Shown: piece by piece, positions 9,799 through 17,090 of the stretch
Layout of the letters: every line of letters starts with the position of its first letter
Numbering within the stretch: the stretch's first letter is position 1
Assembly: GCA_024697705.1 (NCBI GenBank)
Contig: JAILFF010000151.1
Location: 1-32,418, forward strand
DNA: 32,418 nt
From: Ruminococcus sp.
GTDB taxonomy: Bacteria > Bacillota > Clostridia > Oscillospirales > Ruminococcaceae
Direction of reading: 5' to 3'
The notes under the pieces: model-generated
Told to the model about the DNA's origin: nothing
Databases searched by the model: none
The model's input: the letters and a program-made list of their open reading frames with translations, nothing else
Translations under genes and position numbers: made by a program

Positions 9799-12066
9799 TT
9801 AATTAAGTTTGACCTTCCACCCGCTGATGTACTTTTGAAGCAGCGTCAGATCGGCGACCTCAAAGGCTCCGTTGCCGTCGGTATCTGCCGTTTCGCTGTA
9901 AACCGCCTCCAGCTTCCAGCCCGCTATGAGCCGCTGCATTATCACCAGATCGTCAACGTTTACCGTTCCGCTGCCGTCAAGATCGCCCCTTGCGCAAAGC
10001 AGGACATCTGTCAGACCCGAAACTCCGTATTTTATCCTGAAAGAGCATCTTCTCTTCGCGCAGCCCGACAGGCCGAGCTCTATAAAATATTTGCCGTCAA
10101 TGAGCTTTTCGGAACCGTATACCGCACCGTTAGCGTCTGTCTGCGCATCAAACAGCTTCGTGCCGTCGCTGCTGTACACCGTTGCCTTGACAGCTTTAAG
10201 GTCTGCCGCAGCGGGCAGAGCGGCTTTTACATTCGCAAGCAGAAATCCGCCCAAAGGAGCGGTAAAGCTGTCGGCAGTCATTATACCGCAGACCGAGCAG
10301 GTATGCTCCGTATAACCTCCCGACTGCTTCGTCGGAGGAACGACCCTGTCAGTAAAGCTGTGACCTTTTGCGGGCACGCTGCTGTCAATATACTTATCTC
10401 CGCATCTTACACAGGTATGCTCGGTATATCCCGCTTCCGTGCAGGTCGGAGAAACAGTTTTTGAAGAATAAGTGTGACCCTTCGCCTTTTCCGTGTTCTC
10501 CATTACCGAATAGCCGCAGACCATGCACTTTTTCAGTGTACCGCCGTCTTCGGTGCAGGTGGCTGAGACCTTCTCCGAGGCAAATTTGTGTCCCGTCGCC
10601 TTGACGGTCTTGGTCTTCTTAGAATCCCCGCAGACAGAGCAGACCTGAAGCGTATAGCCGTCCTCCGTGCAGGTGGGCGCTATCGTTTTTGTGGTATACT
10701 GATGCCCCGTGGCATCGGAGAGCTTCTCGGTATACTTGAAGCCGCAGACAGAGCATACTCCAAAAAACATTCCCGAAGTCGTACAGTCTGCGGATATTAT
10801 TTTGCCTTTGAAAGAATGTCCCGTCGCGCAGACAGCCCTTGTCTGAACGTAATTGCAGGAGCAGATCCTTTGTTCGGTGCCGTCTTCGGTACAGTTGGGC
10901 TTTTTCGTCATCTTCCATTCGCCGAAGGAATGAGTATGGTTACGCGCTATCTGCTTTGACTGCTCATAATTATGCCATGCGATATTGTATGGCAGACCGT
11001 ACAGGAACTGTCTGTCGCTGCTCCAGCCCGAGTTAAGCGGCTTATGATCCGAAAGAAACGTATCTGTTCCTTTAGCAAAATACTTTCTTTTGTCGCTGCC
11101 TTCGTCCCATGTGGCGTCGAAGCAGTAGTAATAGCCGTCGTCCAGCTTAATGAGATTCCAGACATGGTTTCCCGTTCTGCCGCTTTCGTCGGTCCCCTTT
11201 CCGACAACATAAATGCTGTCAAGTCCGCAGTAACCGTTTACGATCTGATACAGCTTGGCATAGCTTTCGCAGACGCCCTTTCCGTATATCAAAGCGCCGA
11301 TGATATTATGCGGCGAATGGTAATAATTGTCGTAAAGGGCATTACCCGAAACGCTGCTGTAAGTGATGGTGTCAAGTATCTTGTCATGCAGTCTCATTGC
11401 ATTATTAAATGCCGAATCGGAAGCTTTGTAAAGCCCCGCTGCCTGCTTGACATATTTTTCTATCTCCGACTGATATTTGGCGCGGGCAGAGGCGCTCATA
11501 TATTCCTTATACGTACATAATACCACATAGTCCTTGTATTTGCCGTTGCTGTCTTTATAAGCGCCCGTACCGTATTTTTTTGAAATATAATAAAAGATCG
11601 GGTTGTCGTAAAGGAAAGAATTAAAGGTCTCCTTCGCCTCCTCACGGGTAAGCCCGATATCGGAGAACGGGATATATGCCAGCTCGTAGTTATAATTATC
11701 GTCTTCGCTTTTTACAAGATTCAAATTGTCGGTGCGGTTCCATATTTTCACCATCTCATCGAGCATACGGTCGTAAAGCTGCTGACGCTTTGCGCCGTTG
11801 CTGCGCTGCGCCAACTCGTTATAGCCCCATCGTGAGCCCGCGCATTTTACAAAAAAGTCCTTTGAGAGCGACTGATTCGCCGCGTTTAAGACCTCGGAAC
11901 AGCTTACCGCGCCGAACTCTTCTTCGCCGATCTGTACCTCGCCAATATATATCTCGGGCTCGGCTTCTTCACGATCGGTCTCGTAAGCAATCGCCGTCAG
12001 GGAAACGGTACAGCCTATCAGCAAAGCGGCAAAGAACCCTCCAAGCTTTTTGAACGCTTTTATCAT
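9799..12066 (-). CDS. secreted transglutaminase-like protein with Cys-rich repeats and C-terminal dockerin
   Basis: A 755-residue exported protein. The signal peptide spans about 1-27 (FFAALLIGCTVSLTAIA). A transglutaminase-like cysteine protease/peptidase domain covers about 215-330 with an intact triad: C266 (GKGVCESYA), H301 (GNHVWN), D317 (FDATWDE). Then come six tandem repeats of about 37 residues (378-610), each opening GH-[SKT]-[FY] and carrying C-x(n)-C-x2-C-G, a likely metal-binding or disulfide stalk. A type I dockerin ends the protein (about 694-755), with two calcium loops, DLDGSGTVNVDD and DTDGNGAFEVAD. The dockerin implies assembly on a cohesin scaffold. AAAGGTGAT precedes the ATG. 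It leads the GH8-GH51 operon. Its substrate is unknown. Confidence 0.9.
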   Translation of the reverse strand: MIKAFKKLGGFFAALLIGCTVSLTAIAYETDREEAEPEIYIGEVQIGEEEFGAVSCSEVLNAANQSLSKDFFVKCAGSRWGYNELAQRSNGAKRQQLYDRMLDEMVKIWNRTDNLNLVKSEDDNYNYELAYIPFSDIGLTREEAKETFNSFLYDNPIFYYISKKYGTGAYKDSNGKYKDYVVLCTYKEYMSASARAKYQSEIEKYVKQAAGLYKASDSAFNNAMRLHDKILDTITYSSVSGNALYDNYYHSPHNIIGALIYGKGVCESYAKLYQIVNGYCGLDSIYVVGKGTDESGRTGNHVWNLIKLDDGYYYCFDATWDEGSDKRKYFAKGTDTFLSDHKPLNSGWSSDRQFLYGLPYNIAWHNYEQSKQIARNHTHSFGEWKMTKKPNCTEDGTEQRICSCNYVQTRAVCATGHSFKGKIISADCTTSGMFFGVCSVCGFKYTEKLSDATGHQYTTKTIAPTCTEDGYTLQVCSVCGDSKKTKTVKATGHKFASEKVSATCTEDGGTLKKCMVCGYSVMENTEKAKGHTYSSKTVSPTCTEAGYTEHTCVRCGDKYIDSSVPAKGHSFTDRVVPPTKQSGGYTEHTCSVCGIMTADSFTAPLGGFLLANVKAALPAAADLKAVKATVYSSDGTKLFDAQTDANGAVYGSEKLIDGKYFIELGLSGCAKRRCSFRIKYGVSGLTDVLLCARGDLDGSGTVNVDDLVIMQRLIAGWKLEAVYSETADTDGNGAFEVADLTLLQKYISGWKVKLN

Positions 12067-12105
12067 TAAGCAAAATCACCTTTCTTAAAAGATCTACACA
12101 ATAAT

Positions 12106-12134
12106 ATTATACCTTTATTAAAGGAAAAAGTCAA
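12106..12134 (-). promoter_or_regulatory. promoter of the dockerin-GH8 operon
   Basis: Minus strand TTGACT (12134-12129), a 17-bp spacer, TATAAT (12111-12106), about 40 bp before the dockerin-protein start. Confidence 0.8.
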
Positions 12135-12174
12135 TAGCATTTTCGGCTCCGTCTCAAAAATACAGCGTCCGATA

Positions 12175-12218
12175 AAACAAAAAAGCTTTGAAACCATACG
12201 GAACAGTTTCAAAGCTTT
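12175..12218 (-). terminator. terminator of tRNA-Thr copy 1
   Basis: A 13-bp stem AAAGCTTTGAAAC (12182-12194) / GTTTCAAAGCTTT (12206-12218), followed on the minus strand by a T-rich run. Confidence 0.9.
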
Positions 12219-12223
12219 CGGGA

Positions 12224-12296
12224 AGCTGATACCCGGATTCGAACCGGGGACCTCATCCTTACCAAGGATGTGCTCTACCGACTGAGCCATATCAGC
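12224..12296 (-). tRNA. tRNA-Thr(GGT), copy 1
   Basis: Read on the minus strand: acceptor GCTGATA/TATCAGC, D arm TGGCTCAGTCGGTAGAGCA, anticodon stem CATCC/GGATG around loop TTGGTAA giving anticodon GGT, and T arm with GGTTCGAATCC. CCA is not encoded. It has its own promoter and terminator. Confidence 0.95.
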
Positions 12297-12365
12297 ACCT
12301 CAACATAATTGTTAAGCGCCGGTCTTTGTTTTCATCTTTTCGATGTCTTTCAACCGACGAATACT

Positions 12366-12394
12366 ATTATACACTATAATCATGCTTTTGTCAA
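12366..12394 (-). promoter_or_regulatory. promoter of tRNA-Thr copy 1
   Basis: Minus strand TTGACA (12394-12389), a 17-bp spacer, TATAAT (12371-12366), about 70 bp before the tRNA. Confidence 0.85.
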
Positions 12395-12442
12395 TAAGAA
12401 ATCTGAAATTTTTTATTAAATAAAAAAGACAGCGTCAACGGA

Positions 12443-12485
12443 AACAAAAAAGCTTTGAAACCGTCTGCAACAGTTTCAAAGCTTT
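12443..12485 (-). terminator. terminator of tRNA-Thr copy 2
   Basis: AAAGCTTTGAAAC (12449-12461) pairs with GTTTCAAAGCTTT (12473-12485), followed on the minus strand by TTTTTGTTTC. The stem is the same as in copy 1. Confidence 0.9.
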
Positions 12486-12491
12486 CCGAGA

Positions 12492-12564
12492 AGCTGATAC
12501 CCGGATTCGAACCGGGGACCTCATCCTTACCAAGGATGTGCTCTACCGACTGAGCCATATCAGC
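12492..12564 (-). tRNA. tRNA-Thr(GGT), copy 2
   Basis: The tRNA sequence is identical to copy 1, 268 bp away, with anticodon GGT. Flanking promoter and terminator are also near-copies, so the whole transcription unit was duplicated. Confidence 0.95.
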
Positions 12565-12632
12565 ACCCTAACAATAATTGTTAAGCGTCAGCTTTGTTTC
12601 ATCTTTTCGATCACTCTCAACTGACAGATTCT

Positions 12633-12661
12633 ATTATACACTAAAAAGCAGTTCCTGTCAA
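12633..12661 (-). promoter_or_regulatory. promoter of tRNA-Thr copy 2
   Basis: Minus strand TTGACA (12661-12656), a 17-bp spacer, TATAAT (12638-12633). Confidence 0.85.
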
Positions 12662-12807
12662 TAGAAAATCGGAATTTTATTATTAAATAATCGTAAACAA
12701 TCAGCAGAGGTTATTTTAACAAGACAACACCGGCGATTTTCCGCGAATAAGCGCACTATTTAAAGACAGATTTAAAGACAGACCAAAGCCGTTCCGATAG
12801 CCGTAAC

Positions 12808-12849
12808 ATAAAAAAGCGGGCGGCGCTTCCGTTACGAAACACCGTCCGC
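12808..12849 (-). terminator. terminator of the sugar ABC transporter operon
   Basis: GCGGGCGG (12816-12823) pairs with CCGTCCGC (12842-12849) with one G-U pair. On the minus strand it is followed by a T run (complement of 12808-12815). It sits 32 bp past the permease stop. Confidence 0.8.
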
Positions 12850-12880
12850 AGTTATCAATTACAGCATATTGGTACCGATA

Positions 12881-13795
12881 TCAGCCCTTTACAGCGCCCG
12901 AGGTAAGACCGTCTACGATCTGGTTGGAGAACGCGCAGTATACTATAATAGTAGGAATGATCGCGATTATGATAGCCGCAAACATCTGCGAATAGTTCGT
13001 GTTGTAGGGACCTACGAACTTCGACAGCGAAACAGGCAGAGTTTTCTTGGCGTCATCGGAGATGAATACCATTGCAAGCAGCAGCTCGTTCCAGTTGCCG
13101 ATGAAGGTCATAAGACCCGTTACGAACAGACCCGTTCTGCCGAGCGGCAGACAGATGATATAGAATATCTGGAAGATATTCGCACCCTCCATGCAGGCGC
13201 ACTCGATAAGCTCGTTAGGCATACTCTCAAAGAAGCCCGTCATTATAAATATGGTTATCGGAAGCGCGAAGGTAAGATAAGGAAGGATAAGTCCCGCGAT
13301 GGAGTTTGAAAGACCTATCTTTGCAAATCTCGTGAAAAGAGGGATAAGCACGCAGTGTACGGGGATCATCATGCCCGTCAGGAAATATGTCAGGGCAAGC
13401 TTTGCGCCCTTCCAGCGCATACGCGCGATTCCGAACGCCGCCATCGAACCGATCACCATGCTGAGTATCAGCGTGATAACGCACACAAGGAACGAATTGA
13501 GCGTCGCTATTCCGAGACGGCCCGCCGTCCACGCAAACGAATAGTTCTCGAATGTGATGTTCTCGGGAAGCGCAAAAGGCGAGGTGAAGATCTCCTTGTT
13601 GGTCTTGAACGATACATTGAATACCCACAGAAGCGGGGCGATATACGTTACGGAAATAACCACCAGAAACGCATAGATCAGTTTCTGTATCGGTGTAAGG
13701 GGTTTCTTCGGAACAGCCTCAAATGATTCCGTCTTCTTTTTCTTCTTCGAGGAGGCGGTTATCGGCTCGGCTGCCGATGTTTGTGAAGTTGTCAT
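12881..13795 (-). CDS. CUT1 sugar ABC transporter permease, MalG-type
   Basis: A 304-residue inner-membrane permease of the carbohydrate uptake 1 family. After a hydrophilic Lys/Glu-rich leader come six predicted transmembrane helices. The EAA coupling loop reads 'ECACMEGANIFQIFYIICLPLGR' in shortened form (EGAN...LPLGR) and contacts the missing ATPase. The C-terminus FSNQIVDGLTSGAVKG is characteristic of MalG/LacG-like subunits. The ATG at 13795 has GGAGGT just upstream. It is the third gene of the SBP-permease-permease operon, 16 bp after the MalF-type gene. Likely cargo is a xylo- or arabinoxylo-oligosaccharide, inferred from the neighbouring GH8/GH51. Confidence 0.93.
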   Translation of the reverse strand: MTTSQTSAAEPITASSKKKKKTESFEAVPKKPLTPIQKLIYAFLVVISVTYIAPLLWVFNVSFKTNKEIFTSPFALPENITFENYSFAWTAGRLGIATLNSFLVCVITLILSMVIGSMAAFGIARMRWKGAKLALTYFLTGMMIPVHCVLIPLFTRFAKIGLSNSIAGLILPYLTFALPITIFIMTGFFESMPNELIECACMEGANIFQIFYIICLPLGRTGLFVTGLMTFIGNWNELLLAMVFISDDAKKTLPVSLSKFVGPYNTNYSQMFAAIIIAIIPTIIVYCAFSNQIVDGLTSGAVKG

Positions 13796-13811
13796 TTTTA
13801 AGCGTACCTCC

Positions 13812-14699
13812 TTACATCTCGTACTGCTCGGTCTTTACGAGCTTGTTGATAAACAGTGTTACAAGCAGGCAGAGTATAAGCAGTACCACGCCTATCGCAC
13901 TTGCATAGCCGTATTTGAAATACTTGAAGCCCTGCTGATAGAGGTGAGTTGCGAGAACCTCTGTCTTGTGGTTGGGACCGCCCTCCGTCATGTTGAAGAT
14001 AAGATCGAAGAATTTCAGCGAACCTATCGCGTTAAGCGACATAGCGGTAGCTACCATCGGTCTTATCAGCGGAAGAGTAATGTGTCTGAACGTCATAGCC
14101 TTAGTGCAGCCATCGATATAGCTTGCCTCAAAAAGCGACTTGCTTATACCCGAGATCTGAGCCATGTAGAGCATCATCGACTGTCCGACATACTGCCACA
14201 GGGAAACAAAAGCGATGACCCACATCGGCAGGATTATGGTTCCCTTGGTATCCATCAGCCAAAGGGGAGGATTCTCAACGCCCCATTTTTCAAGGAGCTG
14301 GCTGATACCGAGCTTCGGGCTGAATATGAACATCCACAGCAGACCGAGAGCCGCAGAAGAAAGAACGCAGGGAAGATAGATTATGTTCTTGAATGCGTTT
14401 CGTCCTTTTTGGATATTTGTCAGCAGTGCAGCATAGAAAAGACCGATAATAAGCTGCGACACGCACGAGAAAATAAGGAAGAAGAACGAGTTCTTTAAAG
14501 CAATACCAAACGTTTTATCGGATAAAAGGTTCTTGTAATTATCAAGCCCGATGAAAACGGGGGCAGTTATGCCTTTGTAATCGCAGAACGAATAGTACAC
14601 CGACTGAACGATCGGTATAAAAAGCACCAGTGTGAACAAAATAAAGGCAGGAAGCATGAAAAAAGCGATGGCTTTTTTGTTCCTAAGCAATTTGTCCAA
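13812..14699 (-). CDS. CUT1 sugar ABC transporter permease, MalF/LacF-type
   Basis: A 295-residue permease with six hydrophobic segments and the EAA loop 'EASYIDGCTKAMTFRHITLPLIRP'-like (EASYIDG...LPLIRP). The frame is open to 14801, but those extra residues are not permease-like. The segment LDKLLRNKKAIAFFMLPAF is the usual N-terminus, preceded by GAAAGGAG at 14710-14717 on the minus strand. A TTG start at 14699 is therefore the best choice and gives a normal length for the family. It pairs with the MalG-type permease to form the channel. Confidence 0.9.
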   Translation of the reverse strand: MDKLLRNKKAIAFFMLPAFILFTLVLFIPIVQSVYYSFCDYKGITAPVFIGLDNYKNLLSDKTFGIALKNSFFFLIFSCVSQLIIGLFYAALLTNIQKGRNAFKNIIYLPCVLSSAALGLLWMFIFSPKLGISQLLEKWGVENPPLWLMDTKGTIILPMWVIAFVSLWQYVGQSMMLYMAQISGISKSLFEASYIDGCTKAMTFRHITLPLIRPMVATAMSLNAIGSLKFFDLIFNMTEGGPNHKTEVLATHLYQQGFKYFKYGYASAIGVVLLILCLLVTLFINKLVKTEQYEM

Positions 14700-14821
14700 C
14701 CTGAACCAACTCCTTTCAAAGAATAGGAAAAAATAATACGCAATCAGTAAATGCGGGAAGCAAAAAGAACGATATTCCGCACTATTGCAAACCCGTTCCA
14801 TGCATTATACCCGCATGAGGG

Positions 14822-14851
14822 AAAAACAAAAGGGGCGTAGGGGACGCCCCT
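14822..14851 (-). terminator. intra-operon terminator/attenuator after the binding protein
   Basis: AGGGGCGT (14831-14838) pairs with ACGCCCCT (14844-14851), followed on the minus strand by TTTGTTTTT. It lies between the solute-binding protein gene and the permeases, as is common where the binding protein must be made in excess. Confidence 0.85.
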
Positions 14852-14893
14852 ATTTGTTCTTTTATTAGAGAGGGTTAGAAAGCTTAGTTAATA

Positions 14894-16228
14894 TTATTTT
14901 CTGCAATTAGCCTTGTAATACTCTTCCATGTCCTTGGCAGCGTCCGCGGGAGTCATATCCTTGAGGAATACGGCAACCATGGTGTCGTCGAAGTGAGCGC
15001 CTGCCTCAGTGGTAGGCAGAGACTCGTTGTAGAAGCCGAAGGTACCCTTTGCATTGCTGAAGATATTCATAACGTCTCCGAGCTGCTTGGGAGCTGCAGA
15101 AGCGTCATACTGAACCTTCGTTACAGGGATCTTACCGCCTTTTTCGGCAGTATACTTCTGAGCGGTGTCGTCGGTGAAATACTTGATAAAAGCAGCGGAG
15201 CCTTCGGGGCACTTGGTGGTAGAGCTCATGCAGAGCGAATCGGACTTGGCGATGATCCTATCAACGCCGGGGAACTGGAATACGCCGCACTTTTCCTCGA
15301 AGTCGGGGCTCTGACCGTTGATCTGACCGATAGCCCACGAACCCTGGATAAGCATAGCAGCTTCGCCGTTGTAGAAGTTAGCAGTCGCTACATCGTTGGT
15401 GTCGCCGGCAGCGGTTCTCTGGAAATACTCGGAGAATTTCAGCAGCTTGTTGCAGGCACTTTCGAGCTTGCCGTCTTCCCAGGAAGCGGAACCGTCGGCG
15501 AGCTTGGCGAGATCAACGCCCTCTGCCTCGCAGAGATAGCCAGCTACCATTGACAGGCACCATGCGGTACCGGCAGAAATGGTAACTGGAGTATATCCGG
15601 CAGCCTGGAGCTTATCGCAGGCAGCGATCATCTCATCCCAGTTGGTAGGAACGGAAGCGCCGGCAGCCTCGAACATTTCCTTATTGTAGAAGCAGCAGGC
15701 AGCGGCGGTGTTCAGCGGAACGGCGTAGATCTTGCCGTCGTAGGTCTGCTGTGTGAATACCGCGTCGCTGGTGAAGGTATCCTTCCAGCCGTCCTTGTTG
15801 AGGTATTCATCAAGGGGAGCGGCATAGCCGGGAGCAACGTAGTCGGTCAGCTGAGGACCGGGGCTTACGATGAATACGTCGGGAGTCTCACCCGCTGCAA
15901 CGAGAGCGTTGAGCTTGTTGTAGTATTCTTCAAGGTTCGTGGTGATGGGAGTAACATGGTACTTGCCCTCATAGTCCTTGTTGAATCTCTCGATAGTGTC
16001 CTTGTAGCCGAGGGAGATAAGGTCTTCGGTCGCGTTGAGGTCGTCCCAGAACATCCAGGAGATCTCCTGAACCCCTTCGGAGCCGCCGCCGCTCGCCTCG
16101 GAACCGCCGCTTGAACCGCCCGTGCTTCCGCCGCCGGATTCACCGCCGGAAGTGCCGCCGCAGCCTACAAGTGAAGTTGCGAGCATAGCCGCTGACAGGA
16201 TCGTTGCTAAGAGTCTTCTTTTTTTCAT
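14894..16228 (-). CDS. CUT1 extracellular sugar-binding lipoprotein
   Basis: A 444-residue family 1 solute-binding protein for an ABC importer. The lipoprotein signal is MKKRRLLATI...SLVGC with C23 as the lipidated residue. A Gly/Ser-rich linker (24-50) comes next, then the binding domain (ISWMFWDDLNATEDL...). Typical SBP_bac_1 features include 'EYYNKLNALVAAGETPDVF' and 'AAMLIQGSWAIGQI'. The frame extends to 16261, but ATG 16228 has AGGAGGT (16234-16240) and yields a proper signal peptide. No ATPase gene is present, so a shared MsmK/MsiK-type ATPase elsewhere is expected. The substrate is probably xylan-derived, from context. Confidence 0.94.
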   Translation of the reverse strand: MKKRRLLATILSAAMLATSLVGCGGTSGGESGGGSTGGSSGGSEASGGGSEGVQEISWMFWDDLNATEDLISLGYKDTIERFNKDYEGKYHVTPITTNLEEYYNKLNALVAAGETPDVFIVSPGPQLTDYVAPGYAAPLDEYLNKDGWKDTFTSDAVFTQQTYDGKIYAVPLNTAAACCFYNKEMFEAAGASVPTNWDEMIAACDKLQAAGYTPVTISAGTAWCLSMVAGYLCEAEGVDLAKLADGSASWEDGKLESACNKLLKFSEYFQRTAAGDTNDVATANFYNGEAAMLIQGSWAIGQINGQSPDFEEKCGVFQFPGVDRIIAKSDSLCMSSTTKCPEGSAAFIKYFTDDTAQKYTAEKGGKIPVTKVQYDASAAPKQLGDVMNIFSNAKGTFGFYNESLPTTEAGAHFDDTMVAVFLKDMTPADAAKDMEEYYKANCRK

Positions 16229-16354
16229 ATTACTACCTCCTGTAAAAGTACCGCTCGGCATATGCTTCCTTAAACCGTATATCCATATACCTCACGGCAA
16301 GCTTTTTATTGTTTTGCATTATTTGAAACAGCGCCCTTTTCGCTGTCTGTGTAA

Positions 16355-16383
16355 ATCTTACCATATCAACATCGAGTTGTCAA
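16355..16383 (-). promoter_or_regulatory. promoter of the sugar ABC operon
   Basis: Minus strand TTGACA (16383-16378), a 17-bp spacer, TAAGAT (16360-16355). The leader to the binding-protein start is about 120 nt and shows no obvious riboswitch. Confidence 0.75.
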
Positions 16384-16618
16384 GAATTATAAGCAAAAAG
16401 CACAAAAATTGATAAAGACAATTCCATTTCGCACGATTTCATAGCAAAAAATGATTAGGTGAAACGAGCAGCGGCTTCCGTATAACAGCAGATCGCTTAC
16501 AAAGCCCCCCTATCGGGCTTGTCGTTATTTGTATATTATGCGCAGACCCCTTCGGTCGTTCGATCATGTCGCGGGATACGAACGCTGCGGCGCTTTTGCG
16601 AATAATCGTTCCGTCCGA
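16384..16618. other. divergent intergenic region, no gene seen
   Basis: It separates the minus-strand sugar operon from the plus-strand riboswitch operon. It holds a short AAGCCC/GGGCTT hairpin (16502-16520). No convincing coding frame or operator was identified. Confidence 0.6.
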
Positions 16619-16647
16619 TTGACAACCGCGGGCTATTGTGATATAAT
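16619..16647 (+). promoter_or_regulatory. consensus promoter of the cobalamin-riboswitch operon
   Basis: TTGACA (16619-16624), exactly 17 bp, TATAAT (16642-16647). A perfect consensus sigma-A promoter whose start point would be about 15 nt before the aptamer. Confidence 0.92.
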
Positions 16648-16668
16648 ATCTATTATCAGGTATAGATT

Positions 16669-16869
16669 CGCCGCGGTTTGAAAGGCGCAATTGTCAGCCG
16701 AGTAGATCAAATGGGAAGTCGGTACAAATCCGACGCAACCGCCATTACCGTGATTGACCTCAATACCCTGCCATGTCCCGCAGCGGACGGTCATTGTTCC
16801 GACACGGAACGAGAAGGCGGCAGGATAAGCATCTCATGCGGGTCATAAGCCGGGAGAACTGCCGCGGCG
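16669..16869 (+). ncRNA. cobalamin riboswitch aptamer
   Basis: Closing stem P1 is CGCCGCGG (16669-16676) with CCGCGGCG (16862-16869). The conserved core GGGAAGTCGGTACAAATCCG is present, followed by CGCAACCGCC and CCGTGA, the degenerate form of the usual CCCGC-ACTGT block. The B12 box AGCCGGGAGAACTGCC lies at 16848-16863. These are the hallmark elements of adenosyl/hydroxocobalamin riboswitches, which turn genes off when corrinoid is plentiful. Confidence 0.93.
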
Positions 16870-17058
16870 TGACGGACTGTCTCCGTCGGAACCGTTTTAA
16901 GCCTTGGGCAAGAGGAAGGCATACGGTCGGTTTGTGGCTGCGGTATATCATTGCTGTTACGGCGCGTTCCGCAAAAGATCAAGGCGGTACGGGCTTTTTG
17001 AGGTATGCCGCAAAGCTCTCTCCGAGCAGCTCTCCCCCGCCCCCGAGCGGGATTTTTT
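16870..17058 (+). promoter_or_regulatory. riboswitch expression platform with long linker and terminator
   Basis: The terminator stem CCCGC (17036-17040) / GCGGG (17047-17051) is followed by A and six T (17053-17058), 33 nt before the first gene. GCTC (17029-17032) can alternatively pair with GAGC (17045-17048). About 165 nt of structured linker separate aptamer and terminator, including the hairpin ACCGT-GCCTT / AAGGC-ACGGT. AAGGAGGG at 17076-17083 then serves the first gene. Confidence 0.75.
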
Positions 17059-17090
17059 ATGCCTGAAAAATACTTAAGGAGGGTCTTTTT

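Noticed and set aside
12066-12290. Minus-strand frame MAQSVEHILGKDEVPGSNPG...
   Set aside because: This is the well-known spurious translation of a tRNA gene; it covers tRNA-Thr copy 1.
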